A stretch of DNA of 64,000 nt from Sycobia sp. Sy_11 (taxonomy: Eukaryota; Arthropoda; Insecta; Hymenoptera; Epichrysomallidae): assembly GCA_018907035.1 (NCBI GenBank), contig JACCIC010000038.1:3216001-3280000 (forward strand). Reading direction: 5' to 3'. Each line of letters starts with the position of its first letter. Position 1 is the stretch's first letter. The notes below the pieces were generated by a model. The model had not been told where the DNA came from. It worked only from the letters and a program-made list of their open reading frames with translations, and made no database searches. Both the position numbers and the translations under genes were made by a program. This document shows, piece after piece, positions 12,199 to 22,566 of the stretch.

Positions 12199-12220
12199 CG
12201 TGTGTGTGTGTGTGTGTGTA
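12149..12220. repeat. (TA)n followed by (GT)n
   Basis: About 43 bases of TA, a short ATGTACGT junction, then about 20 bases of GT. Confidence 0.96.
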
Positions 12221-12505
12221 CAATGTACACATGCGGGCGCGAGATAAATTCAATTAACCGCCCCGACGCGGCGTTGGCGGGGCGCGCGTGCGACGCGTTG
12301 CATCGACCGACGACGAGCTAACAAGAGCCTATAAGCGATTGTCAAGATTAACCGTGGGTCTGAGGGCTGGCTAATTGTAGGTGTGCGCTACTGCCACGTT
12401 AAACAGCTCGCATGCGACTCGCGTACATATATAACGAATAAAAGTTTATACTAATAAATAAAAGTAGCCTCCCTCCTCGTTCCACTTAACGTGCTCGCGT
12501 GCTTC

Positions 12506-12509
<4 letters not shown>

Positions 12510-12557
<48 letters not shown>
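12510..12557. repeat. (TA)n microsatellite
   Basis: Perfect TA array of about 48 bases inside otherwise GC-rich sequence. Confidence 0.97.
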
Positions 12558-12562
<5 letters not shown>

Positions 12563-12960
12563 CTAGAAGAAGAGCCGTATATATATACGTGGACGTATGC
12601 GGCGACGATACAAAGTGCGCATCCCCACCCCTCCTCTATTTCCCCATATAGTCGCGCGCTCGCGACAGACGGTACAATGCCGGCTCGCAGTCGTGCGTGC
12701 GCGCGGGAAGTTTCTCCCGCGCGGCGGGTTTAGCCTATATATAAATGCGATGGAAATTGCGCTAATCGCCCAGGAACAATCGCATCGCATCCATGGCCTC
12801 CAATTAAAATGATTAATAGTCGAATTATGTAAGGAGGGAGAGAGAGAGGGAGGGAGGGAATAGAGACAGTTGGCAGGGGGACTTTATGAAAGAATCATGA
12901 ATGATATCAGCCGACGCAGCGGACTGTGCGCAACGAGGTACTTTTTCTTTTTTTAATATA

Positions 12961-14100
12961 ATCTTTGACAAAGGTGCTTTGAATTCTTTTGAATAATTAA
13001 TCCGTACAACTATTGACTACAATTTACGTTAGACTTTATATATACTTACACGGTATCACGGACAAGCGCGACGATCGAAAAAAATCATTTGAATTACATA
13101 ATTTGCAATGCGAATCGAATGTGTGCTCACTGGTCAGCGTTTCGTAAGAGAAGATCGATAAACAGGTAAATATACTGATAGATAGATAAATAGATAGGTA
13201 AATATCGGGTTTTAAATATATAGATTAGAAGGCGTTGCTGTGAGTTGTACTCGGCTATAATTGTAAACTCATAAGAGATGAAGTTTCTAATTATCATTGT
13301 TTCGTTGATTAGTTAAGTAAAATCTAAAAGGTTAAGATTTAGTTCGAATGGTCAGTAATATATTATTGGACATTTTCAACAGTATTTCCAATATTCTTAA
13401 TCCTTCAAAAACCAAGTATTGGTCAGTGTTAATGCCCATTAATGTTCAAGTAGACTAATAAGATTCTACAACTGTTCAGAATTCCAAATGAAAACTAAAA
13501 TATGGCATTTTAATTTCTAAATATTGGCCTTATAATTGAATCCAACCGAAAGGCAGTGAACATTTGAATTTTCAGTTATTAGTCAAAAGCTGAAGAAAAA
13601 AAATTTGATCAGTAATTGATCGGGTATATCTTTTTATCCATTATTAATGACCATAAATGCCTATATTAATGTTTTTTTTTACTGAATTATTTAATCGTTG
13701 TAAACAGATACGGAAGAGCTCTCATATAAATGGGAAAATTATCCAAAAGTAATAGTCAATGATTTTTACATGGGCGGGTATTAAGCTTGCCCATTCTTCG
13801 TATAAAAATATTTCTTAATTTCTATAATCAGAGTTGAATTGGACATTTTATATTTTATAATTTCAATTGCGTTCAGCGATCTCAACGAATTAGATATCTT
13901 TACAGTCTCATGTCTCGATAAAATTTTTGAAATATTTTTATCAAACATTTAACATCGGAATTTAAAAATTTAATATTGTTTATTACCGTCTCGGGGTTGA
14001 AGGTTCACTTATAATAACATTCGATTTGGATTCGATTCAGTAATTCAGCATTTTTCTTTCAGATTAGATTTCCGTACAAATTAAGAGCTTCCTTATATCC
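12961..14100. other. AT-rich desert
   Basis: AT-rich with dense stops. Similar phrases recur (CCATTAATG / CCATTATTAATG; TTGGTCAGT / TTGATCAGT), suggesting decayed repeat material. There is also a minus-strand acceptor-like TTTTTTTTCTTCAG near 13,593 with no open exon after it. No gene. Confidence 0.45.
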
Positions 14101-14407
14101 CGATCCTCGATAAGTACGCATAAGATCAATCCAAATTCAAACGACAATGAATCCGGGACAAATTTTCTATTCTAGAGCAATTCCCAAAGATATATTGAAC
14201 TTTCTACTAGAATCTTGTAGCAGCTGTACGGATCGTCGAGCGAATCCGGAGCAGCGGTCCCGGAGGTCTATATACGCGCATGCACGTGGGATAATTCACA
14301 GGCAACAATCAAGTCCGTATCAACCAGAGAGGACACAAGCGCACATATAGCTACATTGATCCGAGAGAGTTCGCACGTATACAACGGAGTGGTGGTACAT
14401 ACATGCT

Positions 14408-14414
<7 letters not shown>

Positions 14415-14463
<49 letters not shown>

Positions 14464-14520
14464 CATACATATATATACATATACATACGTACATATATCT
14501 ACACATATATAGGTATACAT
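14415..14520. repeat. (TA)n with TACA-rich tail
   Basis: About 45 bases of TA followed by interrupted TACA/TATACA units to about 14,520. Confidence 0.95.
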
Positions 14521-14614
14521 ATATATAATATAATATACAGGTGGATGCGGAGTTTTGCAACTAGAGCGTGCCTGTGACTTCTACGTGTTCGTATGTGTAT
14601 GTGTGAGTATTTAC

Positions 14615-14768
14615 CGGGAATGTTATCGCCGCGCTGCTGCGGCCACCGGAAGGAAGGCCTCGGCTGCTGCTTGCTGCGCATATCTCCCGTCCGGCACACC
14701 GGCGGGAACCGAGGGGCTCTCCGGGCACAGCCTTCGCTTTTGAGGAACGACGGGACACCACTACTTAC
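14615..14768 (-). other. candidate RS-exon / cryptic exon after the ratchet point
   Basis: Read on the minus strand, this 154-nt segment starts immediately after the CAG of the recursive splice site and ends at CATTCCCG, followed by GTAAATAC, a usable second donor. It is open in the frame beginning VSSGVPSFLKSEGC and in one other frame. It is CpG-rich, unlike the AT-rich DNA just upstream. In known recursive splicing such an RS-exon is defined first and then removed when the ratchet donor GTAAGT at its 5' edge is used. Alternatively it could be an ordinary cassette exon starting with GTAAGT, or chance. Its protein sequence matches nothing I recognise. Confidence 0.35.
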
Positions 14769-14795
14769 CTGTAACAAGAAAAGCAAAGAATATAT
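14761..14795 (-). promoter_or_regulatory. recursive splice site (ratchet point)
   Basis: On the minus strand a pyrimidine tract (17 of 20 positions are C or T) ends in CTTGTTACAG and is followed without a gap by GTAAGTAG. This juxtaposed 3' and 5' splice site is the consensus for zero-length-exon recursive splicing known from long fly introns. The junction lies between 14,769 and 14,768. The sequence supports a strong acceptor and a near-perfect donor. It implies a minus-strand host transcript with a long intron here. The same plus-strand text resembles the 5' end of U1 snRNA, only because both complement a donor. Confidence 0.6.
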
Positions 14796-15556
14796 TTATA
14801 TTGTATAGATACAGCAGCATATCGCTGTTTATGGGCTATATATAGATGGGCATCTTTATACGGGGCTCTCGGATCCCTCGGACCCAGAGGCTAATGCGAG
14901 GGCTGCGATGCTCGCAGTTTTTACAAGGGCAAAGGGGGGGGGGCTTTAATCTCCGATCGTTTAATTATCTATATGACTACTTAAGGCTACTTTCTCTATA
15001 AGTATTTAAGAACAAGCGTCCCGGGCTTATCGATATCTTATGCGTTTGAGAATTCACCTTGTGTTATAGAATGAGAAAGCTAATGAAGGCATTGCGATCG
15101 TTCTTTTTTTTCTTCTTATCATGATGAACTAAAGAGAATTAATGCTTGGAATAAACAATTACAGGCGCATAGAGAAGAGCCGAGGTCGTAAATGCGTTAT
15201 TATATTTTAATGCCCATAAAGAGCAGTTATAATCCTCGTTCCCTTACAAATTATTCCCACACACAATAGGCTTCTTATCTATTGCAATAATTTACTTTAA
15301 GGCACACCGTACACTATGTAGTCCGATTAACTTAATATAGCTGAACTTTCAGATCGATGAGAAAGGCCTTCTCTTAAAAAGGGCACAATTTTCATTCGAG
15401 CTTCCAGCATTCCTGCATTTTCTACATAAACGTTGGAAAAATCTCTATAGATCGGACCCTCGGTTGGGAAACTCCAAAACGGCGTTGGTCCTTTTTTAAC
15501 CGCCATTGCGCATATCGTTCATCCGTTGACAAGCTCTGCAAAATCATATATGTGCG

Positions 15557-15559
<3 letters not shown>

Positions 15560-15606
<47 letters not shown>
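15560..15606. repeat. (TA)n microsatellite
   Basis: Perfect TA array of about 47 bases. Confidence 0.97.
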
Positions 15607-15607
<1 letters not shown>

Positions 15608-15825
15608 GCACAATTACATTGCTCCAGTCCAGGATCTGCCTCCTTTCCCATCTCGACAGCGATGGACGCCCGAAATAAAAGACGAGGACGACGAAGAAAA
15701 GTAGACGCCCGCGCAGGCAGACAAAATCTACTATGGTAGCGAGCGACATAACGGCGACCGAGGCTTTTCCTCACTACTCACGCGTGCGCGAGCGCGCACA
15801 TCGCCGTTTGCAGTCGTGTATCTTC

Positions 15826-15827
<2 letters not shown>

Positions 15828-15870
<43 letters not shown>
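15828..15870. repeat. (GA)n microsatellite
   Basis: Perfect GA array of about 43 bases. Confidence 0.97.
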
Positions 15871-15872
<2 letters not shown>

Positions 15873-18367
15873 AGAAAGAGAGGGAGAAAAAGAACCGTAC
15901 GCCCTCGAAAACGGGCTGCCTTTGTTTCAGATATTTATGAGGCGTTTTAATTCGCGCGCTGCGTCGCTCACGCTTTCTTTCTACCCCCGACCCCTTCCCC
16001 GCTGCTTCCCCCTGCTCTCTCTGTGTGGAAAGGGGGCGCCCTGTCGGAATAGGGGAATAATGGGCATAAGGGTGCCCCGATAAAATGTGGCGCCCTCCCA
16101 CCACCCGTCAGCCGCCCCCGTCCCTCTCTAATTCCGCGGCGCTCTGCCGCACGCTTCGACGGCCCGGCGCGTCTCGCCTCTCTTTTCTCTCGCCTCGACG
16201 GGCCGTTCTGCACACACGCAGCAGCGCACTCTATAATATACCTACTGCACTAACCGTCCATATCGCGCTGGTCCGACAGTTGCGGCTCGCGCGTAAGAGC
16301 GCACATATAATAAACAAAACAAACTCGTTCTCCGCGCGCGCGCGCGCGCTTTCGCAATTTTCTCTCCGCGCGTCTTGCTCCCCAGCGCGCATAATATACA
16401 TATATCTTTCCCCGATATGGGCTTCGGTGCCGGTGCCTCGGTGCGCCGTACTTTACTTTATATTATCGAGAGGGTTGCCCGTTCCTCGCCCTCGCGCCCC
16501 GGATGAAATTTCCCGTTGTTTTTCCCTTCCCCCAACGCTTCCACATTCCCCATCGCTTCGCTCATACATACACGCCTACGTTTCGCTTCTTCCCTCCCCT
16601 CCCCCTCTCTCTCTCCCTCATACACACACGCTCTATTTATAATTCACGGTATCCAGTTTTTTTTCTTCCGATGATCTATGCTCGATCACTTTGGCGCGCT
16701 TAATCGCTCATTGCAGTTGTTCTGAGAAATATGGAGAGAAAATATTAGAAGACGTTCTACGTTTCGATCTTGAAATTCCGTATACTTAATCTCTTTTTAT
16801 TGTTCAACTTTTACCCGCTTTGGATCCCCAAATAAACTATATATTTATAAACATAATGGGCGAGCCCAATGGAATATACCGAGCATGAAGCCGAGCGGAG
16901 AAAAAAGATAAAAATTTAATTAAAAGCGGAAATGATGAGTTAGAAAGTTGGAAGACGCCGGCTCGATTAAGCCGATGGTGTTTTTCAAGGGAATTTGTTT
17001 CGGCGCACCTGACTGAAGGTCTGGAACGTTTCGGAAATGACTGTAGGTTCTCTATACTCGATTCGACATCGACCGAGGGTAGTGGGTTGGTAGTAGGGGC
17101 GGAGGGAGGAGGAGAGGTAAGGCGGACCGATAAATTCGCCTATATTCTACCCCCGACCGTTCCTCCGTAAACTACGCTCCGTGCAGATTTCGAGTTCCCG
17201 CTCGGAGGAAACGATATTATTGTACTTCGTTTCGTTCCCCGATAAATTTTCTAAAATACGAACTTGTTTTTGTACGCGATTTCGGTAAAATGGTATTGGA
17301 TGAGCCACCGCTCATTGCTACGTTTTAACTTTTCGCAGATGAAACGGCAATCGCTAATTTACAAGTCGATAATGATAAAAAATAAAAGGCACATTTGAAA
17401 CGAGTTTTAAAAATTATGCACACGGTTCTACTTAGAAGAGCAGGATTAGACGGAAAAAACGAACGTAGCAAGCCCCAAATCAGTTAATGAAATTTATTAC
17501 GCTTTGCGATAATATATAGTCGAATGAAGATACGTAGAGAAAGAGTTTCGGAAAGAATGTCCAAGACACGCACTTGCCAAAGCAGCCCTTCAAGATACCG
17601 CGTCCGGTCGTTTCAGTTGACGGGACTAAAACCTCGGCTACAACCGAAAAAGCAGCGAGCAGTCGTAATTCTTTAATAATCCACCGGCGCCCTTATCGGG
17701 TCGTTGGTCACCCGTTATCCATATAAACGTTAACAGCCATCGCAAGGCCATCCATTCCTTTTTAAGAAACATTATTTTTCTCTTTATTTTAGGCAGGTTT
17801 TTACGTCCTTTCATGGCTCGCTCACTCTACCCGCCCGCCCGCGTCCTTCGTCTTTTCTCACGAAGTATACGCGATAAAGAAGCCCCGAGCTCTCTCCTCC
17901 CTCGTCCCCACGGCCCTCCGTCTCCGCGTGCATGTGTGTGTGCGCGCGCGCGCGTGCGCCCTCACATATGTGTCTGTGTGGCTGTTTCACGCACGCAGAA
18001 ACGTGCATGGGCGGCACACACTCTCGTCGCGCGCCCACATTTTCTGAGCTCATGCAGCGCGAGAGACGGTAGTGAGTTTAACAGTAACAGTACGTCACCC
18101 CGTCTGTCTCTCCTTGCCCTCGCCCCCCCCCCAACCTCACTCTCTATCTCTCTCTCTCTCTCTCTTTCATTCCCTCTCGCTCCTTTTCTCGCTCACTCGC
18201 TCTTAACAGCCTTCACTCTCTAAAAGCCGGGGTGTGATCTATGGCGGGACGTTGCGTCACTCGGGGAACAGATGCAGGACTCGTATATTACCCCGGCCAT
18301 ATCTAGGAGAGAATGGAGAATGAGGGAGACAGAGAGAAGAAGAAGCTCCAACGACGAGGAGGTGGAG

Positions 18368-18370
<3 letters not shown>

Positions 18371-18405
<35 letters not shown>
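18371..18405. repeat. (GA)n microsatellite
   Basis: Perfect GA array of about 35 bases. Its complement (CT)n begins 139 bases downstream, so RNA from either strand could form a stem of about 35 base pairs. Confidence 0.97.
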
Positions 18406-18407
<2 letters not shown>

Positions 18408-18541
18408 AGAGAGTAAAAGAGAGAGAAGAGGAAGGAAAAGAGAGCCCTGCGCCAGCGGTAGCAGGGGTACGCAGCGGAGTGTGCGGTCAAAAGAATGGCG
18501 AACGACACAAATCACTCGGTCTTTTGTGTCTCTTCTGTTCT

Positions 18542-18544
<3 letters not shown>

Positions 18545-18588
<44 letters not shown>
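18545..18588. repeat. (CT)n microsatellite
   Basis: Perfect CT array of about 44 bases; inverted partner of the GA array at 18,371. Confidence 0.97.
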
Positions 18589-18592
<4 letters not shown>

Positions 18593-19043
18593 CCCCCTCC
18601 GCCGCTCTCTTTCTTCATCTCCGCATCTCTCCTCCTTTTCTGATTTTCCGAGGGCAAAAAAGGAAAATATCAGCCGCAACGCACAGATCCGGCTTTTCAC
18701 GAGCAGTGCCGCACCGCCAGTCTCTCTTTCTCTTATGCCCTTCCACCTCTGCTATCCCTCTAATTCCACATGTTTGCGCGAGAGCAAGCGCCGGAAGACG
18801 GAGACGGGAGGAGGAAAGCGAGCGCGGAACGGCCCTGACGGGAAAACAACAAATTGATCCTCCCAAGGTGCACTCGGAGCACGACGCGTATATGTAAATC
18901 GCGATGAGTGAGAAAGTCGCTTGACACTCTGATTTAGTGTCTTCTTTCATTGTACACCCCTCCGCGTTGCCTGTGCTGCTCTACAGTGCCCGTCTTGCTC
19001 ACGCGCCCGCGGTGTATATGATGCCACTGGCGACCCACCTTTC

Positions 19044-19071
19044 GCTCTCTCTCTCTCTCTCTCTCTCTCTC
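19044..19071. repeat. (CT)n microsatellite
   Basis: CT array of about 28 bases, followed by CT-rich and TTTC-rich sequence to about 19,130. Confidence 0.95.
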
Positions 19072-19240
19072 GCTCTCTCCCGCTCTCCCCTCCTCCCTTC
19101 TTTCTTTCTGTCTTTCTTTCTTTCTCTTTTTCCCGAGAAATTTTTTTTAAGAGATTTATTAGCGACAGTTTTACGATTTGACGCTTGAAGAGCTTTTCTT
19201 CCCGCGAGATTTATTTCGAGTCGAGATTACTTTTTATTAT

Positions 19241-20700
19241 TAGTAATTATAATTGATGACGTGCCCCGCGCAGACGCACCTTCCTCTTCTTTTTTTGTTT
19301 TTTTTTTTTATTTTTTGACAATGAGGTCGACAAAGAATTTGATTTCCATAGCGACGCAATATCCGAGCAATCGTGCGGACACGCAGGAGCGCCGAGGCAC
19401 CTCGGGAATTGTGGTAGAAAAGCATCGAAAATGATTTTAGCGCTCATTATTTAGTATAGACCTGTAGTGGTGTAAAATTGGCACACGAATAAACAAAGGT
19501 GTTACTACGCACTCAAAAGTTTATGTTATATATATTTTTGATCGAAGACATATTTATAAATATTGGGTACGTATATCGGGTCTAATTCAAATATTGCATA
19601 AATTGCTTGATAATAAATATAACTTTGTCGCCGAATAAAGAAATTTCCGATTATTGGGCAACAAATTTCTGCCAAAGCCGGTAAGTACACAAAGCGTCGG
19701 CCGAAATGATTTCAAGTAGTAAATCACTATTATTTACAGCCGGATCCGACGTAATTCCATTCATAAAAAAGCTAATAAAACACTTTTTCCCCCCCCCTCG
19801 GTCGCCATAATTAACAGGGTGGAAGAACCGAATTCACCGAAACGCCCCTACTATGCGTATATACAGTTATACAACAGGCATGCCCGCCGCATTTTCGGAC
19901 GACCCGTAACGTAACTGCCGTATATATTCCGAAACAGCTGACGAGCTCCTTGTCACCGTAGGAGACCGACGTACTGGGAAAAAAATCAATACTCCGTACT
20001 TCGGCCGGAGGTACATAAATAAGCAAATGCAATAAATAAAGCGATAATCCTGCACTTTTCGAAATTTCATTTCTAAACGTCCCGAGTATAATGCGCCTAT
20101 AAATAAGTATTGAAAGTAATTACATTTTTCTCATCAAATGAGCGGAACACTTTCTCCCCTTCAATTTAATATATCCTCGACTTATTTCCTCAACCCTCTT
20201 AAATAGTTAATCAAGTGTAAAGTAACGTAAGAATGCATAAGAGTCTCTTTTTACCGCTTTCTACTTTGAACGAAACTCAGCCCAAGTCCACTCGAAGTTA
20301 TATTAGTTCGAATCTTAGAGATTTCATAATTGTCCAACGTTAATTATCTAACAATAATATTTAGTGAAATATTTATTGCACTCCAGTATAAGGAAAAATT
20401 TTGGAATGAAAATAGAAGATTAAGTATTGATAATGATAAAAAGAAAAGTACTGTAGCATACAGTGGATTTGTGTTAATAGTTCATAATTATCGTTTTTTC
20501 TCGGCGTGCTTTATTAAAGTATATACTAATTTATGATTTCAACTACCAGCTCATTAATATAGTGAATAGCGCAGAGATACGCAGTGTTTCGTAAGAATTA
20601 TGTCAAGTAAGCTATATCCATGTAGTTCCTCCAGATGGCTGCGATGACATTCTTCAACTTCCATCTTTTTTAAACAAAGAAAGAATCTTTTAGGTAGATG
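19241..20700. other. AT-rich block with a small GC islet
   Basis: AT-rich except for islets at about 19,640-19,760 (candidate mini-intron) and 19,800-20,060. The region 20,060-20,700 has dense stops and no feature seen. Confidence 0.45.
19681..19739 (+). other. candidate 59-nt mini-intron
   Basis: GTAAGTACAC follows AAAGCCG directly at 19,681, and an acceptor TATTATTTACAG ends at 19,739, leaving a 59-nt gap that is a typical small-intron size in insects. Removing it joins the open frame KEISDYWATNFCQS to one continuing RRIRRNSIHKKANKT and closing at a TAA near 19,809. Upstream the frame is closed by a TAA at about 19,638, so the supported exon is short and no ATG is seen. Donor and acceptor are good individually; the pairing is inference. 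Confidence 0.2.
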
Positions 20701-21002
20701 CGTCGAGTCGAGAAAGTACTGGGCTCACGGAATCAGAAACCTAGAGTGAGCGGGTGGAAGGTAGAGGGAGAGAGAGCTAGAAGGAAAGTAAAAGAAAGCG
20801 CGAGCGAGAAGAAACACTAGCCAGCTGTCGGCGCGCCGACGACGCCGAGACTGCGCCCCGCGAGAGAGGGAAAATCCCTGGAAAGGGGGGCGCGGGTGCG
20901 CGAGTCCGGGGTAGTAGTGTATAGATAGACGCTTCCAGAATCCCATAAATCAGGTCAGGGTTGGCGCGACTGCAGGGGTAGCCGGTGGACGAGGGGTGGT
21001 AG

Positions 21003-21036
21003 GCGGGGGGCGGGGGCGGAGGGTGTGGGAGACGGG
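21003..21036 (+). other. G-quadruplex-type G-run cluster
   Basis: G runs at 21,005-21,010, 21,012-21,016, 21,021-21,023, 21,027-21,029 and 21,034-21,036 are separated by loops of 1 to 4 bases. This satisfies the usual G3+N1-7 pattern for intramolecular G4 formation on the plus strand. Folding is not shown. Confidence 0.6.
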
Positions 21037-21181
21037 AGCTCGCTCGCGCAAGCGTCGTTGGGTAAAGGTCGACGCATAACAAACCCGTGCCACCTCGCCC
21101 TCGCCGCTTTCAGCACCGCGCCTACAACGTTCACGTACACATATAGATAACGAGAATGTGTTGCAGGTTTATATACGTTTA

Positions 21182-21212
<31 letters not shown>

Positions 21213-21408
21213 GACAGTCGCGCGGCGCATGCTCATAAAATAGGTTCGCGCGGGAGAGTTGGCGCCAAATCTCCGCCGCGTGCTCGCCTTTCCGCCCCAC
21301 CCTGCCCATTCACGGCGCTTCTTTCCCCCGTCACTTTTGGCGCGCGTCGCGCAGTTTGGCCGGCAAAAATTTACGGGGCTTAATTAGCGCGCATTAACGC
21401 GATTGCGC

Positions 21409-21418
21409 ATATATATAT

Positions 21419-21458
<40 letters not shown>

Positions 21459-21518
21459 ACATATATCTACATATATATACATATATATACATATATATAC
21501 ATATATATACATATATAC

Positions 21519-21567
<49 letters not shown>

Positions 21568-21580
21568 TAGATAGATAGAA
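21409..21580. repeat. compound TA array with 10-bp higher-order units and GATA tail
   Basis: The longest simple array in the window. A TA core is followed by decamers ATATATCTAC (twice) and ATATATATAC (several copies, about 21,457-21,510), then TA again and a short GATA run. The decamer phase gives a C about every 10 bp, close to one helical turn. Confidence 0.95.
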
Positions 21581-22545
21581 ACGTACATATATACCGAGTT
21601 GGAGAGGGCGACGAAGTGATTAGCATAATTGTCGCGAGAGTCCAATGGGCGAGGACGTACAACGCAGTCGCAGTTTGGAAAGAACATAAGGGACGATTCG
21701 TTAGATAACTTCGGATATTACATGGACTAAATTTCTTTTCTTCTTATTTTCTCATTAATTCACTTTTTCTGTATTTTGTAAAAACTCCCAAATTTATATG
21801 ATTATATTAAGATTCTTAATTGTGTATATACTGTTCGTAAGCGGTTTAACGATTTTAATTTATTTTTATCAATTTGCTAAACTGCGAGTTTTGCACTAAT
21901 TTTTTAACTTTGATTATTATTCTGTTTATCCTTAAATTAAGTACTCGGAGAAAACACGGATATTCCAGTAATTTAGATACGAAATCCCCGATGTTAATGA
22001 AAGTTTCCTTAGACTCGATCAAATCTGGTCAAATCTTATTTCAGAGATAGATTGAAAAGAAAAGTTATAAAAGCTGCTTCGTTACGCGAAGCTAGCAATT
22101 TCCTTGCTCCTCTGCGCTCGCACGTCCCCCGTTTCCCGCGATCGAGAATAAAATAAGCACGCGATGCGCCACCGCTGTTACGATTTCCTATACATACTGC
22201 TATGCGAGCCCGGAAACGCAATTGAGAGAGCGAGACGGAGTTGGAGTAACAAGTCCCGATCGCAAAGGGCGCGAGTATAGAAAATACGATCGGACGAGGC
22301 AGAATGAGGGAGAGAGAGAAAGTGAGAGAGTGGGAGAGAAAACGAGAGGAGAAAGAAAGCAAGATATAGGAGCAAATGGAGGAGGAGGCGGAAGAGGGGG
22401 GGGGCAGGGGGGAGAAATCACCTCGAAGGACCCCAGATGGAATCAGTGCAGTTCGGAATATTGGAAAACGTCAATGGCGCGAGGCTGAGCGAACGAATCG
22501 GGAAAGCGTAGGAGAACGAGGGGAAAGACCCCGGAGTATCAGGGA

Positions 22546-22566
22546 GAGAGAGAGAGAGAGAGAGAG
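22546..22566. repeat. (GA)n microsatellite
   Basis: Short perfect GA array within a larger purine-rich tract. Confidence 0.93.

Larger units (their letters stand above)
12001..12960. other. CpG-rich block with two TA arrays
   Basis: GC-richer sequence bearing two long TA arrays. The repeat-free part at about 12,740-12,830 (around GCGCTAATCGCC and CCAATTAAAATGATTAATAG) has an AT-core pattern compatible with homeodomain sites, but no gene can be supported. Confidence 0.45.
14101..15420. other. mixed segment surrounding the first recursive splice site
   Basis: A TA/TACA microsatellite (14,415-14,520) lies on the gene-downstream side of a CpG-rich patch (14,580-14,770), whose higher-coordinate edge is the minus-strand recursive splice site. 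Beyond about 14,960 the DNA becomes AT-rich with no feature recognised except acceptor-like TTAATTCTCTTTAG near 15,134 (minus). Confidence 0.5.
15421..17800. other. CpG-rich block passing into mixed sequence
   Basis: To about 16,720 the block is CpG- and pyrimidine-rich with TA and GA arrays; from 16,720 to 17,800 it is of intermediate GC with many stops. A plus-strand acceptor-like TTTCTCTTTATTTTAG ends at 17,792 and is followed by GCAGGTTTTTACG, without a convincing exon. No gene is supported. Confidence 0.45.
17801..19240. other. CpG- and CT-rich block with GA/CT inverted pair
   Basis: Dense GA and CT arrays dominate. The open frames through here are low-complexity (RERERE or SLSLSL translations) and are not genes. 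Confidence 0.55.
20701..22070. other. CpG-rich block with large TA array, then AT-rich tail
   Basis: CpG-rich to about 21,400 with a G-run cluster (21,005-21,036), followed by a 170-bp TA-family array, then AT-rich DNA from about 21,700 with no feature recognised. Confidence 0.5.

Noticed and set aside
14761..14775. ACTTACCTG resembling the 5' end of U1 snRNA
   Set aside because: The rest of U1 is absent. The match arises because a strong 5' splice site on the other strand complements U1.
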